A program made the position numbers and the translations under genes. This document shows, one piece after another, positions 35,573 through 48,426 of a stretch of 64,000 nt of DNA. Source of the DNA: Protea cynaroides (lineage: Eukaryota; Streptophyta; Magnoliopsida; Proteales; Proteaceae); the NCBI GenBank assembly GCA_028583415.1, contig CM053266.1:29326942-29390941 (forward strand), given 5' to 3'. The first letter of the stretch is position 1, and every line of letters starts with the position of its first letter. The notes below the pieces were generated by a model. It was not told the DNA's origin, ran no database searches, and worked only from the letters and a program-made list of their open reading frames with translations.

Positions 35573-35998
35573 ATAGTATTATTGCGTTGCGGCATTAAGT
35601 AGAGCCTTATTTGAATGTGCCATTAATTGCTTTAGGCAACTATCGATACTAGGGATTCATGGATCTGGACCGCTAGAAAGGCCCTGCCCTTGCAAAGTCA
35701 AAAGAAAGAAGAGAATGAAAGGAGAACAGGACCCTTGGTCTCCAATATGCAGATGAGGGGATTTCCTGAGGACTTTTTGACTTTAATGGTTTTTATAAAA
35801 TTTTTTTTTCATTTTTAATCATTTTAACCAACTCTTCATTATAGTTTCGTAGTAATCTGATAGCATGTGTTGTGATCATTACAAAAGTTTCATTTTTAAG
35901 TTAAAAAATTTCACTTCTCTTCTCTTCTCCTTGCAACCAAACATAGCCTAAGGAAATGTGTTGGGTCTTAAGAATTTTGATTCTGAGCTAACCATCTC

Positions 35999-36000
<2 letters not shown>

Positions 36001-36039
<39 letters not shown>

Positions 36040-36048
36040 TGTGTGTGT
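36001..36048. repeat. (TG)n microsatellite
   Basis: About 23 GT units with one TTTG interruption near 36037. Confidence 0.95.
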
Positions 36049-36370
36049 GGGGTCTCCTTTGGAGGGAAAAAAAAAAAAAATTAGAAAGAAGTATAGCTGA
36101 TACAGTTTAACTGAATAGAGGCTTAATTGGGTGATGATGTTTTAGTATTCAAAATTTTCTAATAAATATAAAATCAATATAAAATTGTTTGCTATCATTA
36201 TATTTTTCTTTTAGAAATTGATTTTTTCATAATACAGTCGTTTGGGGAATCTCTCACGTCACACCAATGATAGAAAAACCATTTCAATAATGAAGAGCGT
36301 TAGAATCAAAGATGAAAAAGAACATAAAAAAGAAAGAGAAAATATCAAAATATAAGAGGTGGGCGAAATA

Positions 36371-36545
36371 GATCCCACACTGATAGATCTTCTTCCCTAA
36401 TTTTTTAGTTGCTTTGATGACCCGTTTCCTAATATAATAATATAGTATTTTGTACATAGTAATTAGAAATGGACCCCACACTGATAGATCTTCTTCCCTA
36501 ATTTCTTTTAGTTGCATTATTTTCCCTTTTCCTAATATTATATTC
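36371..36545. repeat. 100-bp tandem duplication
   Basis: CCCACACTGATAGATCTTCT followed by TCCCTAATTT and TTAGTTGC recurs at 36371 and 36471. The second copy is cut short at about 36545. Confidence 0.85.
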
Positions 36546-37160
36546 TATTCATATTAACTATGGTTTGAGTATAGTTTACATAACAGATAACATAATATAC
36601 TACATATTAACACCCCCCCCCCCTTAGTATGTGGGGCCCATTAAATATAAATGGTTATTAATTCTTAAGGAGGATAAAATTATACGTACGAGAATTATTC
36701 TCGTCTTCTTTTTTTCTAATAATATTTATATTCTTGAAAAAATGAATTTTTAATTTCATGTGAATTTGTAAGAAAAAATACATGAACCTGCATGCACGGA
36801 CCCTACACTTTAAAGGTGGGTCTCACACCACATATGATGAAATCTTATAAAAAAAATACATATACATGCAAGTAATCAATCAAGAGCGCATGTTAAGTAG
36901 AATTTCGAATTTCTGTTGACCAATCAAAATCACGAAATGTGCCCTGAATGGGTATTATAGTCATTAGACATTTTAGACCAATGGATAATAGAGCTCGAGC
37001 GCACGCAGTGAATGCGCAACGGATTTGTACGTGGGTTTTCCTCATTTGCTTGCTGTGCTGGAAGAACAACAAATCAAAACGTGGAATCCCTCAGCGGAAG
37101 CTGAGACATCTGCTCTCTTCTACTGTAGCATCGGTCTGCTCTCTTCTACTGTAGCATCGA

Positions 37161-37498
37161 GAACCCACTACTTCAATTTGCATCACGAGGAGTTCTTCGA
37201 ATGTCACTCTCTCTCTCTGGAATCTGGATTTTTCCAGCCGATCTGATCGGATTAATTGGTCACTTGTCGCTCTTTGATTCGTATTCCAGAGACTCAATTC
37301 ATTCAAAGTCAGTAGCTTAATTGCTTTTGTGGTTCTTGTAGCTTCGTTTCAGTGTGCTCTTGATACCTGTGGAATCTCCGTTCTGCTTGCTGAACTCTCT
37401 TAAGTATTAAACTATTGATTTTTAAATTTGATTCTGCATTTTGAAGCGGGTTCGGCTGTCACCGGAGATCTTTCGAAGACAAGAAGCCGTTTTATGAG
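37161..37498 (+). promoter_or_regulatory. Probable 5' UTR exon of the NCRK-like gene
   Basis: CT-rich leader-like sequence ending at a consensus donor, TTTATGAG|GTACTA (GT at 37499). The likely acceptor is TTGATTTAG before 39772, 16 bp upstream of the ATG, so the leader would be split by a 2.3-kb intron. A 26-bp duplication (TCTGCTCTCTTCTACTGTAG at 37109 and 37135) lies at the promoter side. Inferred; transcripts are needed for proof. Confidence 0.5.
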
Positions 37499-39028
37499 GT
37501 ACTACTAGTATTTGATTTTAATGCACCAATTGAAAAGCTCCTTCGTATGTTCCTACTCTGTTACTTCCCTTCTAGTGTCTGTCTCTGACTTTCTGCATTT
37601 TCGGTTTTCAGATTATCTGCTCTTTTCTCTTTTGAAACCTCCAATCATAAGATATTTTTTTTATCCTTTCGTCCTTAAAACCTTTCAATCTCCACTTCCG
37701 AAAACCCTAATTATGTTGTTGTTGTTGCTGCTTTCTGAAACAGAGGCCGGCATTGGATTGGTTTTTCAGTGCAGCGGGAACCGTAGTGCGTCTTTTCACG
37801 CTTCATGCAGATACATTAAGAGGGGATGCGGTCTTACGGTAAAGCCAATTTATCGCGTTAATTTGACTCTAAGATGATTTTTTCGTATCTTCTCACTTCC
37901 TTTGCTGGCGTTAGTACCTAAGAAGTCCAGATTTTTAATAAATGAAAGATTTTTCTCGCGAGAATTTGAAATCTCTGTGTGTGTGGGGGATGATGCTGTG
38001 TCATGGGTCCCAGTTCCGAAATCACAACCATGAGATCTGAATCTTAACGTGATAGGTGGTTGGACGGTTCGGATCATCTTTATCGATTTGATTTTATTGT
38101 ATTTTGTCCCAGAGTCGCAGCAGCCGACACTGAGTTGTTGGGGCGAATGGCTGCCAAACGTTGAAATTCAACTGAATTGTTGTGAGGGGTGGCTGCCATA
38201 CGTTGAAATTCCTCTTAATACGTCAACTCATAAATTTGTCTTTGAAGTGAAGTTCTGTTACCGTTGGTGTACCCATCTTAATTTGGACTTTTGAAAATTT
38301 CCTTTAGCAGTTACCACATGAAGATTTTCTACGATGAGAGAAGCTCAAAGTTTTAATGTTGAAGCAAAGAGGTCATGGAAGATGCTGGTTTTAAATTATG
38401 CTGGTTTTAAATTTTGCCTTGTTTTGGTAGGAGTATCAAATATTCTATTCTATAATTTGACTGTTGGCACGTCTCTTTCGGGATGCAATTATGCAAATGG
38501 GTTGCGTTCAGAGAGGTGGGTAATGGGGCAGTTCTCTAATGTTGTCCTCTGTGAATATTTTGCGAACCCATCAATTTCAATCTGATTTGTTTGATGTCAC
38601 CTGTCTGTTCCGCATTACCTGTGTTTTCGTTTCCCATACACAGTTGATGGTTACTGAGGTTCCAAATATTGTGTGGTTGAGGTCTTACTGTCATCTTTAT
38701 GGATATCCCATCTTTATAGCTCTGCTGCGATTGAGTAGAATAATTCCGAGGATGCTGCGACTGGATTGAGTCTACACTTATGAGTATTGCTTAGTCTTCC
38801 CCGTCCACCAACTGTCACTTCAGTCAGCAGTTTTCTGCGTAAGCTTGTGGGTTTGTACGTTTCAGTTCTGCTCTGCCATGTTCTCAGTTTGATATCATGA
38901 TAATTTCTATTGAGACTCCCGTATTGTTGGAAGTTAGGATTGTTGGTTGAATCATGCTATTCTCTCCAAAAACTTACCATGTAGTTCCCAAAGAAATGTG
39001 AACAAGGGATGCGCTTTTGTTTTGGGTA

Positions 39029-39063
<35 letters not shown>

Positions 39064-39787
39064 TTCAGGCTGAATCCACATAAGAAAGAAAAAGTGAATG
39101 GGAACTATTTTCAATGTCCACAATTCTAGGAAATTCATCTCAAGTATCAGTTCATCGATGTCCGTGTAAGCATTTAGAGCCATTATGTAGTGTTTATCAT
39201 TAGCTTTAGTAATACACAACTATAGATGTGTGGCTTGCGGGGAGGGCTTCTGCCAAAATTTCGACTTTTATTTTCTTTAAAATCAAACCTCAGGTTTGAG
39301 GGTTTGATATCGGTGATACTTGAAGACGAGACATCTTAATTGTTCATGAAGTTTCAGTATGTTTTTTGCATTATGTTGCTTGACGGTTTATTCTGCACCT
39401 GTGCGTCCGGTAAATTATGGAACTTTGAGATTTGTCAGAGTGGCATGCCTTGATTTGATCTTTCTTGTGGTTAGCTAAATGAGGTAGTTGCTTTTTTTAT
39501 GAGGCTGAATAAATGAAGAAAAAATAAACCTTTTGTTTTTTTCAACACCAACGTACTTCATAATTTATTCTTTATCTTTTACAATTGTGCGAGATATTGG
39601 AACGAAACTGAGTTGGCTATTTTAACTCACTCATTATATGAAGAGTCTTTATAGTCCTGTTTTATTTGCTTCGTAAAGAATTACGGTTCTGAAATTAGTT
39701 TTAAGTTTAGCATGGTTTTTTCTGCAACTAGTTATAGGATAAGCTCTAACAGGTTCTTCCTCTTGATTTAGCCTTTGGGTTGAAAGA

Positions 39788-42700
39788 ATGAAGCTCGGGT
39801 TGGAGGTTGCCCTCGCTTGCATCATTAGCCTCCTCTGGTTTCAGTACATTTCATGTGGTTAGTATTTGTATGATCATTGTCATGTTGCTCTAATTATTCA
39901 TCATATAGCCAAGAAGAAATCTATGGTATTAAGACCAATTTACTGTTTGGATAGACTTCCAACAGAAACACAACGAGACTCTCCATTTGAAAGGCTCACC
40001 TTTGAGATCTCTTAGGGCAAAACCAGATTCAATTTTATGATTCTAAGGATGTGACATATCTTTTCTTTCTTCAACAGTCAGAAAATATAAAAGTTGCCTA
40101 GGACAAAATTTATTCCCTCTGTCCCAGAAAGACTGTCCGTTTTGATAAATCTCAATTTTCAAGGTGAGGAAGTTATTTGATTTATTGCCAACTAAATATA
40201 ATTCAAAGTCTTGAAAATTATCCCCCAGTAATTCCTCTATTGGCCATTTAGTTTTGCTCTTTGAATTTTCATAGAACTCATTACAAAGGATAATTTGAGA
40301 ATGTGAGGAAGACTTAACGCATTAAAAGGTTCAATGGATAAAGAATATTGGACATAAAAAAGAAAACTCCAAACAGGTCAGTCTCTGTGGAACGAACGGA
40401 GTAAGTTGGATAGTCAGGTTCATTTTTTGTAGTGAATTTAGCATAAGAGACTTCCAGAGTGGCAAACATTGAGTGGTCAGTTACACTTTTATATTTTGAT
40501 TAATGTCATTAGTACACTGTCCCTATGTTTTGCTTGAAATTGACTTGGATCTCTTCCATAACTAACTGGGTGTAGGAAACAAGCTCTTGCTTTGAGTTTA
40601 GCTTTAAAAATTCATTCAATGAAGTGTCTATGTACAAAGCTAATTTTCTAGTAACCATAGGTAATGGTTTTAACTTTTAACTACCAAGCTAATTTTCTAG
40701 TAACCATAGGTAATGGTTTTAACTTGTTACAGATGAACTTCCTGATGGGTCAGGCATTAACAAATGGACTTGTTCATGTGCTTCTGCTCAACAAGGAAAT
40801 CAGAGCTATGCTATTGCACCCAACTGCTCTACATCCTGTGATTGCAATCCTGGTACAGTGCTGATATTTAAGACATAAGCAGTTGGAAGCTTTTAGTTTT
40901 GTTTTTTTGTACCAGTTAGATATACTTATCACCATAAATATTTCATGTAATAGCTTACAAATGCAAGGAAACTGTTAGCATCCTTTTTCTGCTTTGCAAC
41001 ACCAAGATATGCATCTTCCAAAAGGATCTTTTGATGGATCCTTGCAATTTCATGGCATAATATATGAACACAGAAATCCCACTGTTCTGCGATCATCTGT
41101 CTCTAAAATTTTGTAAAAACTGTTCGGCAAACATATATAAGCTTGAACATATTGTTCAAAATGGATTGATCATTCTAACTGAATTAGCCTCTTATTGCAG
41201 AAGAAGCTGGTGGAGATAGATGGACATGTCTTTGTGCTGCTGAGGGATTCCCCAAAACAGCTGGTCTCCATGATTCCAGTTGTTTCACAGCCTGCAACTG
41301 CACATTTGGTAAATTTTAATAAAAAATAGGAGGAAACATCGCCTTTGAACTTTTCTGGCAGCCATTATTTCTGTAGTGTTATAAACAAAACAATCTTTAA
41401 TTGTTTTATATCTTAAACCTCTGGTTTATCAGCCTAGCACCGATACCTCCACTCTGAAATTCTGGAACCCCTGCTGTGCTTGACCTGGATTCTAAACTTG
41501 GTTTGCAAGATAAATTCAGGTTAATATTTTGAAACAGGTCAAAATGTATGAATACTGGTTCCATATTGTTGTGGTTTTGATTGTGAATTGTTCTCCAGTT
41601 GAAGGTTGGTAGGAGAGTGTTGGGCCATAGCTGTGTATCAGTGTAGGCTATACTGAGGAAGTTGAATCATAGGTTCTTTTCAAATATTTATTTTTAGTTT
41701 ACTCATAGGATTATGTCAAATTTCAGTCTAATAGCATTAATGGATTGGGCATTACAAGTGATGGAATTACATGTACTGATTTACAAAGTTATGTTATATG
41801 CACAAATAATGATCAATTTTTTATTTACGGGCCAAGAACGTTAATTGGCTTCATTCTAAATGCCTCACATGCAGGTTTTCCTGTTCAACCAAAACATTCA
41901 AGGAAGCACATTTTCAGCAACGTCGTTGTGTACATTCTCCTAATGTGTGTTGTGCTCACAACTGTTGCATTTCTTGGTTCATTGGCTTGGTATATACGGA
42001 GGAAGGGAAAATGTCCTCTCCAACCTCCAGTATTTTCCTCAGATAAAGACACAAGCTGCAATAGCACTACCAACCTAATATATCATAGGTCTAATTCCTT
42101 GCCAGAATTTGAAGTTAATATGAGTTCCTCTTTGAGTCCTTTCACAGGTAAAGTCAGTGTCTTATCTGTGATTGATATTCCCTCGGGAAATTCGCTACTG
42201 AATATATGCATAAGGTTTTGTTTAGATAAATTTTACGTATTTCTTCTGAAAAGGAGCTTGAAAACTGATCCTGTATTTTAGACAATATAATGTGCTATTA
42301 CAGGGCTAAACTTTGCTTGGTACCTAAGCCGCTATTATATTTATTGCTTCTCCTCACAGGGTGCATAGGGGAGGCTTCTTTCACACTTAGAAACAAAAGA
42401 GGAACAGTACCTGGAACAATTATTCAGTTTACTTACTCAGAATTGGAGCTAGCAACCAACAAGTTCTCCAGTGTCAATCTGATAGGACTTGGGGTGAGCA
42501 GCCATGTCTATTGTGGCCGGCTTAAAGATGGCACTACTGTTGCTGTTAAGCGGCTAAAAGCTCAAGGGGGGCCTGATGCAGATTCTGTGTTTATAACTGA
42601 GGTACTTCCTCAAGACGATGACATATTTTTCCTTTACTAGTGAAAAGAGCTCTTTGTTGATACATGTGGGGCTTTTGAAAAGAGGAATAGAACAAATTTC

Positions 42701-45700
42701 TGTCCTCTATGCTATAGTCTTTTAAAATTTTCACTGAACCATTTTTCTTTTGATAGATTGAATTGATATCAAGACTCAACCATTGTCATGTGGTGCCTTT
42801 GCTTGGATATTGCTCGGAATCCAAAGGAAAACATGCTGAGATGCTACTGGTCTTTGAGTACATGTGCAATGGTAACCTAAGAGATTGTTTGGATGGGGTT
42901 CATGGGAAAGGATCCTTGGACTGGGGGACTCGTGTTAGTATTGCTTTTGGGGCTGCGAGGGGTTTGGAATATCTTCACGAAGCAGCTGCTCCAAGAATTT
43001 TGCATAGAGATGTCAAATCCACCAATATTCTTTTGGATGAGAAGTTTAAAGCTAAAGTAAGAACCTTAGATGTGTTGATTCATATATACATCAGTAAAGA
43101 GGAAAAACAACGAAAAAGACAGGGAGGGGAGGGGAGGGGGGGGTTAGAGAATAGTCATTTAGTATGTGACTGGGAACTGAATTGAGAATACTTGGTTTGA
43201 CCACACTCTGTCACTTTCTCAGTATAAGCTCCAAATACATTAAAAAACAAAAGGCTTGAATTAAATAAAATGTCTATTTGGTTATTTGGTTTTTTTATTC
43301 TGAGTCAACTTAAAGATTAGGGGTTAATTTCTTTGTCAAGTTCAAGTTTTTGACATTATAACCACACAGATGGTATGTGTAATAAGTATCTGAGACCTTT
43401 TTCTTGTGGTCCACATGTAGATAACTGATCTTGGAATGGCAAAACGCTTGAGGAATGATGACCTTCCTAGCTGTTCAAATTCTCCTGCAAGAATGCAAGG
43501 CACTTTTGGATATTTTGCACCAGAGTATGCAATTGTTGGAAAGGCGTCTCTTAAATCAGATGTTTTCAGTTTTGGAGTGGTTCTTCTTGAGTTGATCAGT
43601 GGTCGCCAGCCCATTCAGAAAGGATCCAATAAAGGAGATGAAAGCCTTGTCATATGGGTAGATTTTAAACTCTTCTTCTTCTTGCTCTTCTTCATCATTT
43701 TGGCACATTATTATACCAATGGATGATGATGGGGCAGGTTAAAATGGTCCCCCACCCTGCTTGTCCCCTGTGGTTAGGGAATGGTAGGGATCCTTATCTG
43801 TTTAGGGTGGTATTTGGCAAACCCTTGATATCTGCTCTGGTTACATTGTAAAATTGGTGAACCCATTAATTTTTCACATGGAAAGGATTAGGGTTGAGAA
43901 ACATTTTAAGAGTGTTGGGCATGGCAATGGCGTAACCTAACCGAATCAGCCTGATGTCATTGACATTGCGTGGTTTTTGAGCTTGAGTTTGGTGTTTTTC
44001 TTATTGTGGAGCTCCCATGTGATCCTCCATACATTCAATGGCAGACATCTCTTCATTTCTAACGTTCATATGCTCCACTTAACCAGATTATCCCATTATC
44101 TGATTTTGTTCCTCTGATATGAAGCAATCTCAAGAAATTGTCATCCTTATTTACTATCCAAAAATCTACAGTCTTATACGACAGCTAAGACTGACCAAGC
44201 TAAGAACTGTTCTATCTATAGGATGATCTAGACTTAATGAAATCTGTATTTACTCTGCTGGTTGTGTGCATCTGACTTATGAAGAGTTAGAAATTGCATG
44301 AAATGAAATAGAAGTTTTATTTTATAGAAACAAAAGCAGCATGGTATCTTCTATGCCTATGATATATTAGTTTTCCATGAAAAGATAATGTTTTTTCATC
44401 CTCATATTGAGCTTCCATTGTTTTCTATCCTGTTGTAGGCTACCCCTCGTCTACAGGATGGTAAATGGGTGATCTCAGAATTGCCTGACCCACTTTTGAA
44501 AGGGAACTTCCCCAAAGAAGAGATGCAGATAATGGCTTGTGTAGCGAAGGAGTGCTTGCTTTTGGATCCTGATTCTAGACCAACCATGAGTGACGTCGTT
44601 CAAATCCTTTCCACTATTGCCCCTGAGACATCTAGGAGGCGGAATTTTCCTCTAAACCTTTTTCAGGTAATTAAGTATCTGCACAATTCCTGTTTGTTAG
44701 GGGCCTTTGGTATTTATACTGTTGTTTCCTTCAGGTTATAAGATTTTTGTTTAAAGATTTGCTATATGCCAGAAGTTTGTCATCCTCAACAGAGCAGCCT
44801 CCCTTTTTTCATCTTTTGTGTCTCACTTACCTGTCAAGGTCCTGTTTTCTCTTTGCATTGCAGCATTGTCCATAACCCGTAGCCTAAAAAAGTAGAACTC
44901 TGCATTGATATAAGTTCTTTGGTTCTGCCTACCCAACTTATGTACTTCCTAACAACTGTCAAGCTAATAACAACTGTCAAGCTAATAATTAGAGTAGAGG
45001 TCATTGAGTGTCTGGCTCATCCAGTAGCTGGCCCAGAATTGAGTGGTCTGCAGTGGCTATGAGAGTTGTGTACCTAGGATGAATAGCATCAAGTCCGTGT
45101 ATGCATTTGCTAAGTGACTTCGTGGAGGAATCTAGGACCAATTAATATTCCATGTTCGGGATACTCAAAGCGCAGAAGGGCTTAACTTGTTGGTGATGTT
45201 ACCTTTGCCGGTAAGGTAAATTTCATCCCAACAGCACTAATAATGTGAAAAACAGATGCGTTTTTTTGGGCTATTTTTAATGCAAAATTTTGATGGTGGA
45301 AATGTCCATGTGAGTCTTACAGACATAAGTTCAGTCGAGTTACAGATATTTAACGACTAGAGATCCCAAATATAGTTTGTCTGGATATCTTGGTGCTGTG
45401 GAAACTGAGTGAACCTAGTTCCAAGAATTTAGTTTTCATCTTAAAGTTGTACCTTGATACAGTATTTTGTTCTTCATGTCAAAGTACCGTAACCTCTGAC
45501 ATCGGTGGTGTTAGTCTTTTGGTTTAAGTTATGTCATCCACGTTCATTGACATGGGTGAACCTTTTCAGTTGAAGAAGCTTGGACACTGCACTGGCTATT
45601 TTGTAGTCCAAAGCGATCTAAAATGCTGAATTTTGTTGTTCTGTTCTTCTTGTAATGCTCTCCATATAATGTCACTAGCTTATTGTTTTGCCTTTGAAGG

Positions 45701-46075
45701 AAGGCTCTACAAGGCCATTTAACTAAATATGTGTTTATGGTCAAGCAGAGCTCATCTAGTCAAAGCACAAAAAGTGCGGTAGATATTGACAAGCCTGAGG
45801 AAGAGGATAATGGTTCCATTGATGCAGAGAGCCTAAGAGGAAATACATCTGATAGGTGGTCTGCTTGGTGTTCATTATCAGAGAATTTAGACCCTACGCT
45901 GTGTATTGAGGACAGCAAGAAAGAGATGGAGACAACAATGTCGGCTGTGTGTATAGAAAACTTAATCCTCTTAACTTCTAACACTGGAAGTTCACTTGCC
46001 CCAGACGATGAAATAGTTGACATAACTGAGCCCCGATTTGAATCGTTTCGTATGGCAAGCATTCAATCTCCTTGA
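39788..46075 (+). CDS. NCRK: Receptor-like serine/threonine kinase, NCRK family
   Basis: Nine coding exons: 39788-39857, 40733-40852, 41201-41308, 41875-42147, 42360-42601, 42757-43056, 43421-43657, 44439-44666, 45749-46075; all GT-AG, one frame, 634 aa. Residues 1-23 form a signal peptide. The ectodomain (24-110) has spaced Cys pairs such as WTCSCA, CSTSCDC, WTCLCA and CFTACNC, typical of NCRK. One membrane span covers 116-140. Kinase: glycine loop GLGVSSHV (233-240), VAVK with Lys254, HRD with catalytic Asp356, DLG instead of DFG (374-376), and GTFGYFAPEY. The C terminus ends in VDITEPRFESF, as in Arabidopsis NCRK (565 aa), which was reported as a ROP-GTPase-interacting kinase at the plasma membrane and endosomes. 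Longer than the Arabidopsis protein mainly in the tail. No lesions seen. Confidence 0.93.
40636..40727 (+). repeat. 50-bp-period duplication at the splice acceptor of kinase exon 2
   Basis: AAGCTAATTTTCTAGTAACC, then ATAGGTAATGGTTTTAACTT, occur at 40636 and 40686, the second copy ending just before the acceptor TTACAG at 40727-40732. The duplication also doubles the branch-point-like region. Confidence 0.85.
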
Positions 46076-46400
46076 TAATTCTACCCTTTTTGAGAAGAAG
46101 AAATAGCTAAAACCATCCAAGTGTATTTGGTCGCATCCAACCCACAAGTTCTTGGAGGTTTTATGATGTTTCTGGAGAGAAGTGAATCCATACGTGGGTG
46201 TTCAGTTCTCTCTGTTTCACAAGAGTTAATCTGATCAGTGTTCGAAAAGATGTATTTTCCTATTATTTGTTCATATTTTTGTGCACTTAATCTTGATCTT
46301 CTTCACCAATGTACAAAGAAAATTGAAAAGAAAAGAATTGTAGATTCATTTGCAGCATTCCTTTTTATTTTTTTTCCCAAATGGGAGACTCTTGTCCTAG
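46076..46400 (+). promoter_or_regulatory. Probable 3' UTR of the NCRK-like gene
   Basis: T-rich sequence after the TGA at 46073-46075. No strong AATAAA was seen close by. The end is a guess. Confidence 0.3.
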
Positions 46401-48163
46401 CAGTTATGGATAGATCATTTGGTATTTCAATGTACAGCCTCCCCGTGAACAAACTTATTGGTTGATAGTTTGTGTTTGGATGTGATGAATTAGAATTACC
46501 TTCAACAAAAAGGGTTGAATTGGCAACTATCAACCTCTGGAAACTTAGTTTCAAGGAGGGAAGAACCTCTGTTACGCCATAGCAAATGAAACGTGACCGA
46601 GGGTCTGCAATACCGGCGAGTCGAAGAGCCGAGGAATTTCCTGTGTCGATGGGCCGAGTTGATGTGATGAGATGGGTTTATTTGGAATTTAGACAAATCA
46701 TAATACTCATTAGACCTGTTGCTGAGACGTTAGAAACTCATAAGCTTGGAAAGAGATCCTTTCAAGTCCAATCGTTCCTCAAGTTGTGATCCAACAGTTG
46801 GAGTTTATTCTGGTTTGTAATGTATTGGTATGTGCGTTGCCTTGACTCTAGTTGCTGGTTCACAACTTAAGGGGCGGTTGGACATAAGAGGAGCCGGACA
46901 AGCACATGATGAAACACGAGGATCAATGCAGAAACATAAAGCAAGCTGAGATTTATAATTTACTCCTGGATAATCATGGGAGGGGAGAGCATCCATGGCA
47001 GCAACAAGGGGAAGAAAGTGCAGCTAGTTTACATTGAGTTTTGTTGAATCACTTCAATCAGTTTTCTCCTCTCTCCAATCTAATAAGAATAGAATGGGAT
47101 GGTTGGATTCTAATTTGAGAATGATTATGGGCCAAAGTTGGTAAAATGTGAATTAGAATTTGTTTTCCCCCAGTTTGAATCTTTTAATCCAAACAGTGAC
47201 TCCTGTAGTTTTAAGTTATTGATCCAAGAGAAATTGGAAAATCGTCTTCCTACTTTATATTTTCGATTAAAGAACAGTCTGAGTAGGGTTGCTACCCCTG
47301 TACGGAATCTAATCATTGAGTGCAAGACTAAATATGTTAAGAAACTATTAATTATATTTTTTTTTTTTAAGATTGAAAATTTTCATTTTTCTTCTCTTTA
47401 ATTTCATTTTCTTTCAAGGAATTAACAATGCAATAAAAGAATGATAGCCAAATGAAAAACAAAAGAGAAACAGAATGCACGATTTACGTGAGCGATCAGT
47501 CAAAACTTCCCCCATTTGAATAAAGAATACACCTTTTTACGAGATTACACCCTATATAAAGAGAAATCCTAAACCCCTGTGCAAAACTGCCTTAAATACA
47601 AGATCAGAAAATTTAGGATTGCCAAAAAACTTAACAGAGTGAACAATACTTATTGACTTAAAATAACATTTAACCCCCCAGGGTCAGAGAAGTAGGTAAA
47701 GTGACAAAAAGCAAAACCAGTGTTCTTTGACTTCCAAATAATATAACTAAAATACCAAATGTTGGTAGGTACGCAAGATCCTGTAGTTGACTGATTGGTT
47801 GCTCATTCTGTTTTTGGTACCCTTGATTGGTTACTCTTTTATTTTGAATTCTCCCCCTTTTTTCTCTTCTTTTTTTCCCTTCCTTCTCTGCTAAGATACC
47901 TTAATCCTGTGGATGTTCTTCACTTTCAGCTCTGTATAATTCATAGCACTGTTTTTGACCTTCCATTGCCTTTGATTAAACTGGGGTCTACACATTGAAT
48001 GGTAGATGGAGCAGGTAGAACACAGAGGAAAGGAAGATGCACCAAACCAACATACAACTATTATTACAATTAAGATCCAAAGATCAAGAAGAAAATAAAT
48101 TCTGTTAATAAGACAGAACATCAATATTTCCAGGTTCCTTATCCTTGTTTCTCCAATTAAGTA
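46401..48163. other. Intergenic region
   Basis: No gene. A family C fold-back copy is at about 46751-46880 (CGTTCCTCAAGTTGTGATCC facing GGTTCACAACTTAAGG). The stretch 47440-47620 (GAATGCACGATTTACGTGAG) resembles the edge of an old LTR. Confidence 0.45.
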
Positions 48164-48426
48164 ATGGATCCTCCACCGCCGGGTCCTGACGCACCGTTGC
48201 TGCCACCAGCTCCTCCACCTCCACCACCAGATGATCTCTGTGGTTCATGGTAAGCTTTATCTTTCAACAACTAATCCAATGACATTGGAATCTTATTCTT
48301 ACCAAATTTCTTCTCTTGAGACATTTGGTTTTCCTAATTTGCAGCTTGTGGTTTCTCTGCTGCTGTGGCTTATTCACAAGCTGCTGTCCACCTCTTTTCG
48401 ACTTTAGCCCTCCACCTCCAATGTGA
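48164..48426 (+). CDS. Small Pro-rich/Cys-rich (CYSTM-like) protein, 55 aa
   Basis: Two exons, 48164-48249 and 48345-48426, join in frame across a 95-bp GT-AG intron (ATG|GTAAGC, TTTGCAG|CTTG). The product starts MDPPPPGPDAPLL, continues with a proline run and DDLCGS, and after the junction has a hydrophobic cysteine cluster CLWFLCCCGLFTSCC followed by PPLFDF and a proline-rich end. A Pro-rich N terminus plus a C-terminal Cys-rich hydrophobic segment resembles plant CYSTM-type small membrane proteins, but the Cys spacing is not the canonical module, so assignment is tentative. It is too short for ordinary gene finding. Support: the splice sites, the frame across the intron and the coherent composition on both sides. 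Confidence 0.6.

Larger units (their letters stand above)
32695..35948. mobile_element. TIR element split by a nested solo LTR
   Basis: The left end GACTATGTTTGGTTGTAAGG and a downstream TTTTTTAACTTAAAAATGAA word at about 32740 are matched in inverted orientation at 35895-35948. TA flanks both ends (32693-32694 and 35949-35950), too short to prove a target duplication. Removing the nested LTR and its duplication leaves about 963 bp of non-coding sequence. Confidence 0.65.
35951..37160. other. Intergenic region upstream of the kinase gene
   Basis: No gene. Contains a TG microsatellite at 36001-36048, a 100-bp tandem duplication (36371-36545), a C-run (36612-36623) and a family A fold-back copy at 36781-36885. 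Confidence 0.5.

Noticed and set aside
41745..41874. Upstream extension of kinase exon 4 as coding
   Set aside because: The open frame continues through the acceptor by chance. Exon 3 joins in phase at 41875 and the family sequence starts at GFPVQP.
42148..42359. Read-through frame between kinase exons 4 and 5
   Set aside because: A donor at 42148 and an acceptor ending at 42359 join in frame with conserved sequence on both sides.
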